Program-made: the position numbers and the translations under genes
The notes under the pieces: model-generated
Database searches by the model: none
The model's input: only the letters and a program-made list of their open reading frames with translations
What the model was told of the DNA's origin: nothing
NCBI GenBank assembly: GCA_965230795.1
Contig: OZ246020.1
Span: forward strand, 2,728,001 to 2,792,000
Direction: 5' to 3'
Length of the DNA stretch: 64,000 bases
Source of the DNA: PZPK01 sp965230795
GTDB taxonomy: Bacteria > Pseudomonadota > Gammaproteobacteria > Pseudomonadales > Oleiphilaceae
Shown: piece after piece, positions 28,381 through 35,850 of the stretch
How positions within the stretch are numbered: the stretch's first letter is position 1
How the letters are laid out: each line of letters opens with the position of its first letter

Positions 28381-28458
28381 CGTCATTCCCGCGAAAGCGG
28401 GAATCCATGTCAGTTTGACCCGACGACACAATGGATCCCCGCCTGCGCGGGGATGACG
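28381..28458. repeat. REP/BIME-like inverted pair, copy 1
   Basis: cgtcattcccgcgaaagcgg... (28381-28407) and its near inverted partner ending ggggatgacg (28432-28458) form a 78-bp palindromic module. Each arm contains its own hairpin (cccgcgaaagcggg; ccccgcctgcgcgggg). This GTCATTCCCGC type of REP is widespread in gammaproteobacteria and is usually mobilised by RAYT transposases. Confidence 0.8.
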
Positions 28459-28663
28459 ATGGAAGTTGCACCAAAGTCCTTATAAGATTTCGGAAAAGCA
28501 GGAGGCTCCTGTTCAACTTTGATCGAAATTTAATTAAGAGTTCGCATTACCCGCCCAACACTCAGCTGGGTGGATGCGGAGATAGCGGAAGCGAAGCTTT
28601 CGTCTGGTTGAAGTAGAATGTTTTAACCGAAGAAGAAGTACAGATGACCGGCGTACCAGGCTG

Positions 28664-28741
28664 CGTCATTCCCGCGAAAGCGGGAATCCATGTCAGTTTG
28701 ACCCGACGACACAATGGATCCCCGCCTGCGCGGGGATGACG
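28664..28741. repeat. REP/BIME-like inverted pair, copy 2
   Basis: Same 78-bp module as the copy at 28381, in the same position within the second long unit. The match over both arms and the loop shows it was duplicated together with the unit rather than inserted independently. Confidence 0.8.
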
Positions 28742-29174
28742 GCAAGAAGTTGAACCAAAGTCCTTATCAGACTTCGGAAAAGCAGGAGGCTCCTGTTCAA
28801 CTTTGATCGAAATTTAAAAAAGAGTTCGCATTACCCGCCCATAGCTCAGTTGGGTGGAACCGGAGATAGCGGAAGCGAAGCTTTCGCCCGGTGGAACGAC
28901 TGAAATCTGTGATTTCAGGCTGGACCCCGTCAGGGGGAGCGTCCCGGAAAGCAAAGCTTTCCCTTCTCGACTTGGATCGAGAATTAATTAAGAGTTCGCA
29001 TTACCCGCCCATAGCTCAGCTGGGTGGAACCGGAGATAGCGGAAGCGAAGCTTTCGCCCGGTGGAACGACTGAAATCTGTGATTTCAGGCTGGACCCCGT
29101 CAGGGGGAGCGTCCCGGAAAGCAAAGCTTTCCCTGCTCGACTTGGATCGAGAATTAATTAAGAGTTCGCATTAC

Positions 29175-29251
29175 CCGCCCATAGCTCAGCTGGATAGAGC
29201 GTCCCCCTCCTAAGGGGAAGGTCCCAGGTTCGAATCCTGGTGGGCGGGCCA
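29175..29251 (+). tRNA. tRNA-Arg (anticodon CCT)
   Basis: A 77-nt cloverleaf including the encoded CCA. Acceptor ccgccca pairs with tgggcgg, discriminator g. D-stem gctc/gagc; anticodon stem tcccc/gggga with loop ctcctaa (anticodon CCT); T-arm ccagg-ttcgaat-cctgg. It decodes AGG. It is the only complete copy; its 5' 19 nt are repeated four times upstream. Confidence 0.95.
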
Positions 29252-29290
29252 ATTCCATAGCGTCCTTCCCTAGTACCAAAACAGACTAGA

Positions 29291-29510
29291 CTACCAACTC
29301 AACGCAGCACCGGTCTGATACTCCGTTACACGCGTTTCGAAGAAGTTATTCTCCTTGCGCATGCTAGCCTGCTCATCCAACCAATCGAGCCTGTTTTCCG
29401 CTCCGGGAAAAAGCTCCGGCAGGTGCTGCTGCCTAGCGCGGCGGTTGGCAATAAAACGGAACAGAGCTATGTAGCCCTCAGCACTGTAGCCAAGAATCGG
29501 GTCTTTCAGC
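29291..29510 (-). pseudogene. nrdB: C-terminal remnant of ribonucleotide reductase small subunit
   Basis: The minus-strand frame ending at the TAG at 29291 reads FRFIANRRARQQHLPELFPG, then WLDEQASMRKENNFFETRV and EYQTGAALSW. This is the conserved C-terminus of class Ia NrdB, including the tail that docks on the large subunit. Only about 60-75 residues are recognisable; the rest of the roughly 380-residue protein, including the di-iron centre, is absent. Upstream residues in the same frame (ILLIMAGSG...) do not look like NrdB. It is a truncated fragment, probably non-functional, lying just downstream of the tRNA. Confidence 0.8.
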
Positions 29511-29719
29511 AAAATATGAGGGCCTGAGCCTGCCATAATTAGTAAGATAAAATCGCCAGGAGTTATTTGAGAAATGCTTCGAATTGAATACGAGTTACTC
29601 CATAAATAAATCTTGGTGGTTTTATGAAGTTGCAACCCAACAGTAATATGTCATTGTTAACTTTGAAAAAGTCTATCCGGCAATAAAAATTTTTTAGTTT
29701 AGTATTGAGAACACACGAC

Positions 29720-30526
29720 ATGGACAGGTTAGCAACAAATATCCCCGACCACGTTTTTCTTCTTCTTTTTGTTTTCTTTCTATCTCCTACATCATATGCC
29801 ACTTGGGAATCTGGCGCCGGACGGGGGGAAGTCGGTGAACTCGTTCTTACAGTCTGGAATACACTCGATGATAAGTCCTTTACACAGGATTTGGGTATCC
29901 AAGTGAGCAACCCGGTAATTATGGAAACCAATGGATTCCAGCTCGAATTGAATCACGATGGTTTAGAGCATGTTGGCGGCACTGCTGCAGCAGGCGTTCT
30001 AATGTGGAACATTGCTGGAAACGCTTTCGATCCTGAAGGAGTTAGCGAGAACTCAGATTTTTCTTATTATTCTTCCTATCTCACTCAAACCAGCGATCCC
30101 AGACCAGCCACCCATTCCCACGCCTTGCTCGGCTCAAATTCTACTCATCGATTTGAAGACTACAAAAACCATCTCGAATCTTATGGAGCAGTCGTTGGAA
30201 CAGTTGATGATCCGGTTTATTTACTTGAAGGACGAAGAAGTGCCGCCCTCGAATATTATTGGGGATCCAGCGTCAGGGGCTGGACAAACTATGGAATGGT
30301 AAACGAAACTGCTACCCAGAATGGGCGTTCCCTCTATGCTTACAGTTTCAGATTGGATGCATACGGTTCTGGCGTCACGCTGCAGTCTGGCTCCCAATGG
30401 ACACTTGATGCCACAAATGGCGTATTGAGCTACGGCACCATGTCTTCTGTGCCGCTGCCGGCAGGAATTTGGCTTTTTCTTTTCGGTCTAGGCTGTATAT
30501 GGTTTGGCAAAAATAGAGTCAACTGA
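29720..30526 (+). CDS. VPLPA-CTERM sorting-domain exported protein
   Basis: A 268-residue protein with a signal peptide (VFLLLFVFFLSPTSYA) and a C-terminal VPLPAGIWLFLFGLGCIWFG followed by a basic end (KNRVN). That is the tripartite VPLPA/PEP-CTERM sorting signal processed by exosortases. The middle part is rich in Ser, Tyr, Asn and Gly and has no recognised catalytic motif. Such proteins are exported and often associated with exopolysaccharide or biofilm. No exosortase gene is present in the window. Start: ATG at 29720; a TTG at 29705 is in frame. Confidence 0.8.
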   Translation: MDRLATNIPDHVFLLLFVFFLSPTSYATWESGAGRGEVGELVLTVWNTLDDKSFTQDLGIQVSNPVIMETNGFQLELNHDGLEHVGGTAAAGVLMWNIAGNAFDPEGVSENSDFSYYSSYLTQTSDPRPATHSHALLGSNSTHRFEDYKNHLESYGAVVGTVDDPVYLLEGRRSAALEYYWGSSVRGWTNYGMVNETATQNGRSLYAYSFRLDAYGSGVTLQSGSQWTLDATNGVLSYGTMSSVPLPAGIWLFLFGLGCIWFGKNRVN

Positions 30527-30611
30527 AACTAGTTGTCGATAGCAGTATTGACGCATTGACAATAACCTTGAACTGTTTAGCGTATAACCAATAACGGATT
30601 TTTTGGAAAAC

Positions 30612-31031
30612 TCAATCCAGGCGCTTTTTCATATGATAAAGCAAGGTACCAACCGGACGGTCTTCGAGCACACCGAAGACCATGTAGCCCTGCTTCTCAT
30701 AAAATTCACGCGCTTCCACAGTCTTCAGATAAGCAATCACCGCGCCCTGGGCGCGTCCATAGTCCTCAGCTTTTTCCAGCAACTCGGCGCCGATACCGCG
30801 ACCGCGAAACGGCTCGTCTACCCAGAGTGTGTCGATTTCCAGTCCATCCCAGAATGCATTGGCGAGAATGCCGCCCACGAACTTTTCTGAGGCACCGTAC
30901 AACACATACATGAAGGGTTTGTCTTCGCTTTCATCCGGAAGCGGCGCGATGGTTTGAAGATGCGCATGAAAGCGTTGCGCCAACAAGGCTTTTTGCTCGC
31001 GGGAAGGTCCTTCTATCAGTTCGTAGTCCAT
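30612..31031 (-). CDS. GNAT family N-acetyltransferase
   Basis: A 139-residue acetyltransferase. Acetyl-CoA binding motif A is seen in IDTLWVDEPFRGRGIGAELL (V...RGxGxG, about residues 72-91), with a later ALEFYEK-like segment (EAREFYEKQGYMVFG) that is usual for GNATs. I take the ATG at 31031 (MDYELIEGPSREQK) over a TTG at 31043. Substrate unknown. It is transcribed in the same direction as the TfoX-domain gene upstream. Confidence 0.88.
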   Translation of the reverse strand: MDYELIEGPSREQKALLAQRFHAHLQTIAPLPDESEDKPFMYVLYGASEKFVGGILANAFWDGLEIDTLWVDEPFRGRGIGAELLEKAEDYGRAQGAVIAYLKTVEAREFYEKQGYMVFGVLEDRPVGTLLYHMKKRLD

Positions 31032-31137
31032 GGCGGTGGTCAATCAGATGCAGGAAATGAATCAGGACAGCAGCTCTCGGTTACTTTGCCGTAAAACAAT
31101 AGAAAGTGCTAGCTTGGCTGCAATAAATGTAACCTGA

Positions 31138-31416
31138 TTACTTGGGTGCCAGTCCCATATCATCCAGCCGCATCAGGATTTCCGTTCGATGCTTGCGTGC
31201 AATCTGTTGCCAATGCACGCCTTCCTGGGCCCCCATCATCGCATATAGCATATTCAAACTGAGCCCCGGCATGGTCCCATGCAGGTGCCGATAGATCTCA
31301 AAGACATCCGCCTCCAAAAACGCCTCAACACTATGGATACCAACTGATTCGAGCATCGCTTCGCTCTTCTCACCGAGTCCTTTCAGATCACGCAAGCGTT
31401 TCAATCGTCTGCTCAT
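31138..31416 (-). CDS. TfoX C-terminal domain protein
   Basis: A 92-residue stand-alone TfoX_C (Sxy C-terminal) domain: LRDLKGLGEKSEAMLESVGI is the helix-hairpin-helix-like start, followed by FLEADVFEIYRHLHGT and LSLNMLYAMMGA. In competence regulator TfoX/Sxy this domain follows an N-terminal half, which is missing here, so a role in competence should not be assumed. It is 42 bp downstream of norR's end on the same strand. Confidence 0.87.
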   Translation of the reverse strand: MSRRLKRLRDLKGLGEKSEAMLESVGIHSVEAFLEADVFEIYRHLHGTMPGLSLNMLYAMMGAQEGVHWQQIARKHRTEILMRLDDMGLAPK

Positions 31417-31458
31417 ATCCCTCTTCTCTTCTTCTAGCCAGCGCCTATCATTTATGCA

Positions 31459-33078
31459 TCAGGCATCCACATAAACAGTCTTCTTTATCTCCAGCCCCAA
31501 GCGCTTACCGAGACGCATTAAGTTGGCTCGATCCGTTTGCAAGATCCTTGCGGCAGCCGCCCAGTTTCCCCCTGTGCGTTCTAATGTGGCAACAATCAAA
31601 TGCCGCTGAAAATCTTCTGTTGATTCTCGAAGCCCTTTCGATCCATTCAGCTCATCTTTCAGCTCATCCTTAGCCATTGCAGAATCAGCACCTTCATCCT
31701 GTGCTTCAAGATTGTTTCTGTTGCGATGAGTCACAACAGACTGTGCCATGACACCACAATCTTCGGGTCCCAGTGTTACCACATCCTTTTCGGGCTGACG
31801 GGCTTTGGCTGCCAGTGCCGCACGACTAATGACATGCTCCAGCTCCCGCACGTTACCGGGCCAGGACAGCTGCTTTAGCTGGCTCAGTGTCTGGGGAGAA
31901 ATTTTGAGCTGGCGAATTCCAAGTTGACGCTTGATGCGTTCAGCAAAAAAACCGACCAGAAGATGCAGATCCTCAATTCGCTCAGACAAGGCCGGAACGT
32001 TCAGCGGATACACGCTCAATCGATGATAAAGATCTGCACGAAAACGTCCTGCAGCCACTTCTTTCTCAAGATTCCTGTTGGTCGCGGCAATGACTCGAAC
32101 ATCAACACGCTGTACCTGATCCTGCCCTAGGGGCTGGATTTCACCGCTCTGAAGCGCTCTTAATAATTTGCTTTGTATGGCCAGTGGTAGTTCACCTACT
32201 TCATCCAGAAACAGGGTGCCGCCATCTGCCAGACTGAATTTCCCCTCCCGGTTTGCAGAGGCGCCTGTGAAAGCCCCTTTGACATGCCCAAACAGCTCAC
32301 TTTCCACCAGCTGTTCCGGCAGTGCTGCACAATTTATCTGTACAAGAGGCTGTAGTGCGCGAGCGGACTCCTGGTGCAATTGTTGCGCAACCAGCTCCTT
32401 ACCGGTACCCGTCTCGCCCTGAATCAGTACCGTAAAATCCGACGCTGCCACCACACTGATAGCACGTTTGAGGTTTTGCATAACTGCGCTATCACCGATC
32501 AATTCATGAGCTTGCAGTTGGGCCTTACTTAACTCTACGGCAACTCGCTGACTATGACTGACCTGATGCTCAAGCAGCTCCAGGGTCAAAGCAGTTTGCA
32601 AAGAGGCCGACGCCAGGGCAGACAATAAATGCAGCGTTCTGGGTTCCAGCCTCTCAAACGCGCCCGTATCAAGGCTATCCAGCGTCAACACGCCCAGCAA
32701 CTCCTGATCATAACGTAGCGGCAAACCCATACAGGCATGCACAGGGAGATCACCACTGCGAGCCAGTAGCAGACCATCATAGGGGTCCGGCAATGTCGAA
32801 TTCCGGGGGAACACCAGCGGTTCACTGGCGGCACAAATCTGAGCGAATCGCGGATGATCGGCAATGGTAAAACGCCGACCCGCCACATCGGGCATCAAAC
32901 CTTGCAAAGCCAAAGGTTTCAGTTGAGCGTTTTCGACCACCAGCAATGCAATGGCATCACAGGGAATCAATTTACGAATACGATCCAGCAGGCGCTCGAA
33001 ACGATCATTGCTTGTCATACTTCGACTCAGATCCAGAGCGAGCTCGATCAGGGCAGATTGGGAAAGATCAACAGACAT
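31459..33078 (-). CDS. norR: NorR nitric oxide-responsive sigma-54 activator
   Basis: Sigma-54-dependent activator of 539 residues. The N-terminal GAF domain has the NO-sensing region LPDPYDGLL and VHACMGLPL with the Cys that matches the iron-site Cys of E. coli NorR. The AAA+ domain has Walker A GETGTGKE, the sigma-54 contact loop GAFTGA and Walker B GTLFLDEVGEL. A Fis-type HTH (ATLERTGGNWAAAARILQTD) ends the protein. I prefer the ATG at 33078 (gccggag ribosome site, NorR-like MSVDLSQ start) over 33099. It is divergent from the ppyR-like and nnrS genes and should control them. Confidence 0.93.
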   Translation of the reverse strand: MSVDLSQSALIELALDLSRSMTSNDRFERLLDRIRKLIPCDAIALLVVENAQLKPLALQGLMPDVAGRRFTIADHPRFAQICAASEPLVFPRNSTLPDPYDGLLLARSGDLPVHACMGLPLRYDQELLGVLTLDSLDTGAFERLEPRTLHLLSALASASLQTALTLELLEHQVSHSQRVAVELSKAQLQAHELIGDSAVMQNLKRAISVVAASDFTVLIQGETGTGKELVAQQLHQESARALQPLVQINCAALPEQLVESELFGHVKGAFTGASANREGKFSLADGGTLFLDEVGELPLAIQSKLLRALQSGEIQPLGQDQVQRVDVRVIAATNRNLEKEVAAGRFRADLYHRLSVYPLNVPALSERIEDLHLLVGFFAERIKRQLGIRQLKISPQTLSQLKQLSWPGNVRELEHVISRAALAAKARQPEKDVVTLGPEDCGVMAQSVVTHRNRNNLEAQDEGADSAMAKDELKDELNGSKGLRESTEDFQRHLIVATLERTGGNWAAAARILQTDRANLMRLGKRLGLEIKKTVYVDA

Positions 33079-33104
33079 GCTATCTACTCCGGCAAACATA
33101 TAGA

Positions 33105-33159
33105 GTCTTTATGACACGTTATTGGCATTTTAACAACATAATTATGTAGTGATTAGGAC
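33105..33159. promoter_or_regulatory. Candidate NorR enhancer sites (GT-N7-AC)
   Basis: Two sequences fit the NorR half-consensus GT-N7-AC: gtctttatgac at 33105-33115 and gtgattaggac at 33149-33159. They lie 55-125 bp upstream of the sigma-54 promoter, a normal distance for enhancer binding. The consensus is short; E. coli has three sites, and I find only two. Confidence 0.4.
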
Positions 33160-33213
33160 TCTCACATAGACCAACTTTAACCTATATATCTGTTTTTATT
33201 ATCTTTTTGTACA

Positions 33214-33229
33214 TGGCAAACCCTTTGCA
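33214..33229 (+). promoter_or_regulatory. Sigma-54 promoter of the nnrS operon
   Basis: tggcaaaccctttgca matches the -24/-12 consensus (TGGCA-N6-TTGCA) with correct spacing. It lies 52 bp upstream of the first gene start, exactly where a NorR-activated promoter is expected. Confidence 0.8.
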
Positions 33230-33280
33230 ATGAAGGACTTCAAGTAATCAACTATCACTCGTTCCAGATAAGGAGCCGCT

Positions 33281-33553
33281 ATGTATTCACACTTTACAAT
33301 GTCGCCCCACCTACCCGATATTCAGCACGCGAGCGCCTATCAACGTTGTCTCCTGGTCGGGAACTGGCTGATGCTGCTATCACTGTTTCTGATTATTGCC
33401 AGTACCGTAGTCGCTTATGGCTTTGAGCAAAAACTGGGGCTGGCCAGCATCATTGCCGCACACATCATCACCATCGTGATGGCTGCCTTTCTCAAGCTCG
33501 GCTACGTGATGCGTTGCATTGCGTTACGAGCCTTTGGCAGTGAGGCCTTCTGA
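33281..33553 (+). CDS. Small two-helix membrane protein, PpyR-like
   Basis: A 90-residue protein with two transmembrane helices (LLVGNWLMLLSLFLIIAST and LASIIAAHIITIVMAAFLKL) and a short tail YVMRCIALRAFG. In Pseudomonas aeruginosa the small membrane protein PpyR (PA2663) lies between an nnrS-type gene and fhp/fhpR, the NorR homologue. The same neighbourhood and size here suggest a PpyR-like protein, though the assignment is mainly by context. Its stop overlaps the nnrS start (TGATG). Confidence 0.65.
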   Translation: MYSHFTMSPHLPDIQHASAYQRCLLVGNWLMLLSLFLIIASTVVAYGFEQKLGLASIIAAHIITIVMAAFLKLGYVMRCIALRAFGSEAF

Positions 33554-34725
33554 TGTTTCACCACGCCCTATGGAATCTCGCCTTCCGACCCTGGTTTCTA
33601 ATTGCCGGCATATCTGCCGTCGTGGGCATGGGAGCCTGGCTCGGCTTTCTGAACGGTTATGTCACGCTAGGCAACGCATTACCTCCCGGCCTTTGGCACG
33701 GAGAAATGATGGTGTTCGGGATGTTTGTCAGTGTGCTGACCGGTTTCCTGTTTACCGCAGTACAAACCTGGACAGGCCTGCGCAGCCTGCATGGAATTTA
33801 TCTCGCACTCATGACAGCAAGCTGGCTCGGCATACGCGCCATGATCTGGGTAAACAAAAGTGCCCTGCTTCCTTTCATACTCGCTGGTCTCGCTGCCTGG
33901 TGGCTACTGATGATCGGCCTGTTTCTGAGTTTTTTGCTGCGCTCAGGAAATCACCGCAACCTTCCTATTGTTGTTATCTTAAGCCTCATAGGCAGCTTCC
34001 AATGTTTGTTGTTCTACCAGGTGTACTCCGGTGATGTATTGCATGCACATCATGCTCTGCATTTGGCCATCCTTGTCTTTGCGGTACTGAGTATGTTGAT
34101 TGGCGGCCGCGTGATACCTATGTTCACACGCAACGGCCTTGCACGCATCAACATACATCGACCGGAAGTGTACGCCCGATTTTGGCTGGAGCGCGGGGTT
34201 GTCGCAACAAGCCTCCTTGCGCTCGCGCTCTATGCCAGTTTGCCTGTTTTTCAATGGTCGAAAACAGCGGGGCTAGTTCTCGTGCTACTTGGCGTGTTGA
34301 ATCTGTATCGGTGGCTGAGATGGTTTTCCATATCGGTCCTCCGGGTCCCCCTACTCTGGTCACTGCATCTTGCCTATGCGGGAATTGCCAGCGGATTGAT
34401 AGGTATCGGACTGGGTTTGTTGCTTGACTCCCGTCTCTCGATCGAAGCCTTACACGGTCTCGCCATCGGCGGTCTCGCCTTGCTGATGCTAAGCATGATG
34501 ACACGGGTTTCTCTCGGCCACACGGGAAGGCCTTTGCAAACGAGCCCCTTTATTCCCTGGACCTACGCCTTAATAGCCGCGGCCGCACTGGTTCGAATAT
34601 TCGTTTTTGTCATCGCCGACTGGCACCAGATGATCACCCTGAGTGGTTTGCTCTGGATGACCGCTTTTACCGGATTCCTTCAGCAGTACTGGTTGATTCT
34701 TACACGACCCAGATTGAGCCAGTAA
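33553..34725 (+). CDS. nnrS: NnrS family haem/copper membrane protein
   Basis: NnrS proteins are polytopic membrane proteins that relieve nitric oxide stress. The 390 residues form about twelve hydrophobic helices. Typical signatures are the N-terminal FRPWFLIAG, LWHGEMMVFGMFVSVLTGFL, the GGRVIPMFTRN motif near residue 185 and MMTRVSLGHTGRPL near the C-terminus. It follows the PpyR-like gene and is under the sigma-54 promoter. No NO reductase or flavohaemoglobin is encoded nearby. Confidence 0.93.
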   Translation: MFHHALWNLAFRPWFLIAGISAVVGMGAWLGFLNGYVTLGNALPPGLWHGEMMVFGMFVSVLTGFLFTAVQTWTGLRSLHGIYLALMTASWLGIRAMIWVNKSALLPFILAGLAAWWLLMIGLFLSFLLRSGNHRNLPIVVILSLIGSFQCLLFYQVYSGDVLHAHHALHLAILVFAVLSMLIGGRVIPMFTRNGLARINIHRPEVYARFWLERGVVATSLLALALYASLPVFQWSKTAGLVLVLLGVLNLYRWLRWFSISVLRVPLLWSLHLAYAGIASGLIGIGLGLLLDSRLSIEALHGLAIGGLALLMLSMMTRVSLGHTGRPLQTSPFIPWTYALIAAAALVRIFVFVIADWHQMITLSGLLWMTAFTGFLQQYWLILTRPRLSQ

Positions 34726-34737
34726 AGGAGAATGAAA

Positions 34738-34911
34738 ATGAATGAATTAAGAAAGACTGATCTTACCTTCCAAAAACCGGGGCATATTCCAGATCAGCGT
34801 TGGAAAGAACATTTACGCTGGAGGGCAATTGTGGATGAAGAGTGCCGCTCTAATCAGCTGCGACAATGCATTCCAACTCACGAACGGACATCGTCAATTA
34901 AAAGTCAGTGA
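34738..34911 (+). CDS. Small basic protein after nnrS, unknown function
   Basis: A 57-residue reading frame beginning 12 bp after the nnrS stop with a good ribosome site (aaaggag, 8-9 bp upstream of the ATG at 34738; an ATG at 34732 is too close to it). It is charged (DQRWKEHLRWRAIVDEECR) and has no membrane segment. Position, ribosome site and operon placement suggest a real gene, but I recognise no family. Confidence 0.45.
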   Translation: MNELRKTDLTFQKPGHIPDQRWKEHLRWRAIVDEECRSNQLRQCIPTHERTSSIKSQ

Positions 34912-34934
34912 AGACCAGCGATTGACTCAAAGCG

Positions 34935-35768
34935 TCAATTGAGCGTCGGTGTGTTCAGATAGATCTTGATGCGCTGATCGTAGCCAAGTGCTTCGTAATC
35001 AGCGCCCCAATACTGGTGAACCAGATTGTCGATCAAACCACGCTTTTTCGCCTCTTCCAGTGCGGTGGTAATGGCATCCTGATAACGAACGCCCGCGAAG
35101 GGCCCAGTCTTGCTGAGATAAAACTGAAAGTCCCGCGCATAGACCAGAACCAGATTGCGCTCGATAGCCAGCTCAGGGTGCTGCTCACTTTCCAGAAGTA
35201 TCTCGTTTAAACCGCGGGGAAAATAATCATACACGCGCCCAAATCGAAGCATGTCGTATATGTGCACCCAATTACTGCTGTTCTCGCTATAGCTCAGCTG
35301 ATTGCTTTGCCATACTTTGGAATCAAACCATCCGGGCCCCATTGCCGCGACCAGACCGGATTGCCTTAAAGACTCAAGGTCGATGATCTGATCAAAATGC
35401 TGCTGGTCATCAGGACGGATCAGAAAAATTCGTTTTCCAATAAGACCGTTGGTCAGACCAACAGGAACAGGCAGGTATTTTTGGTTTCGTTCTTTCGACG
35501 CAATCGCCCAGATAGCCGACAACTCCCCTTGTTGCAGCATGATCGCTGCACGCTTTTGCGGCACTTCGCGTTTGGCAATGGTGACTCGAAAACCGGAATC
35601 CTCCAGAGCCTGCTGGATCAGATCATGAAAATAGACACATAATTTGGGATTCTCTGCCGTGACCGGCAGTACAAGATGAATAGTACGAGGTGAAGCAAAC
35701 GCAGCGAGCGAAGCGAAACCGCAAACAATGATTAATAGAAACTGTACAACTTTCAAGCGCGAAACCAC
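34935..35768 (-). CDS. Periplasmic solute-binding domain protein, tandem paralogue A
   Basis: A 277-residue exported protein (signal peptide VVQFLLIIVCGFASLAAFA) of the family-3 solute-binding type. Characteristic segments are VPVGLTNGLIGKRIFLIRP, GWFDSKVWQSNQLSY, FDYFPRGLNEIL-like YDYFPRGLNEILLES and the C-terminal GLIDNLVHQYWG. It starts with GTG at 35768. It is closely similar along its whole length to the gene at 35851-36699, and the two are a recent tandem duplication. No transporter partners are encoded nearby. Confidence 0.83.
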   Translation of the reverse strand: MVSRLKVVQFLLIIVCGFASLAAFASPRTIHLVLPVTAENPKLCVYFHDLIQQALEDSGFRVTIAKREVPQKRAAIMLQQGELSAIWAIASKERNQKYLPVPVGLTNGLIGKRIFLIRPDDQQHFDQIIDLESLRQSGLVAAMGPGWFDSKVWQSNQLSYSENSSNWVHIYDMLRFGRVYDYFPRGLNEILLESEQHPELAIERNLVLVYARDFQFYLSKTGPFAGVRYQDAITTALEEAKKRGLIDNLVHQYWGADYEALGYDQRIKIYLNTPTLN

Positions 35769-35850
35769 GTAACACTGCCCTGATACATCGGAGGCTAAAC
35801 CCCGGCATTCATTTCAGTATAGACGCTTGCTGCCACGCAATCGTAACGTT

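Larger units (their letters stand above)
28268..29174 (+). repeat. Tandem array of four units each headed by the 5' end of tRNA-Arg(CCT)
   Basis: Four units start with a 19-nt copy of the tRNA-Arg 5' end (ccgcccatagctcagctgg or a variant) at 28268, 28551, 28835 and 29005; the real tRNA head is at 29175. Unit lengths are therefore 283, 284, 170 and 170 bp. Directly after each head comes a shared segment of about 28 bp including cggaagcgaagctttcg. Units 2-4 and the tRNA share the leader agagttcgcattac. The first head is the most diverged, and the last two units are nearly identical. The long units differ from the short ones in their middle part and carry REP palindromes. The arrangement mirrors the tyrT/rtT repeats of E. 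coli, which repeat a tRNA 3' end instead. Confidence 0.9.

Noticed and set aside
28431..29073. Open frames inside the tRNA-head array (28431-28616, 28891-29073), both with a shared peptide containing GDSGSEAF.
   Set aside because: The shared peptide is just the repeated tRNA head and following segment read in one frame. No ribosome site, and the frame crosses tRNA sequence; a coding role is unlikely.
28268..29174. Array considered as CRISPR.
   Set aside because: Units are 170-284 bp, nearly identical along their length rather than short repeats with unique spacers, and no cas genes are near.
29175..30526. Intact integrative element at the tRNA.
   Set aside because: No integrase, relaxase or phage gene is visible and the tRNA 3' end is not repeated downstream.
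31138..31416. Full competence regulator Sxy/TfoX.
   Set aside because: Only the C-terminal domain is present, so I do not infer competence regulation.
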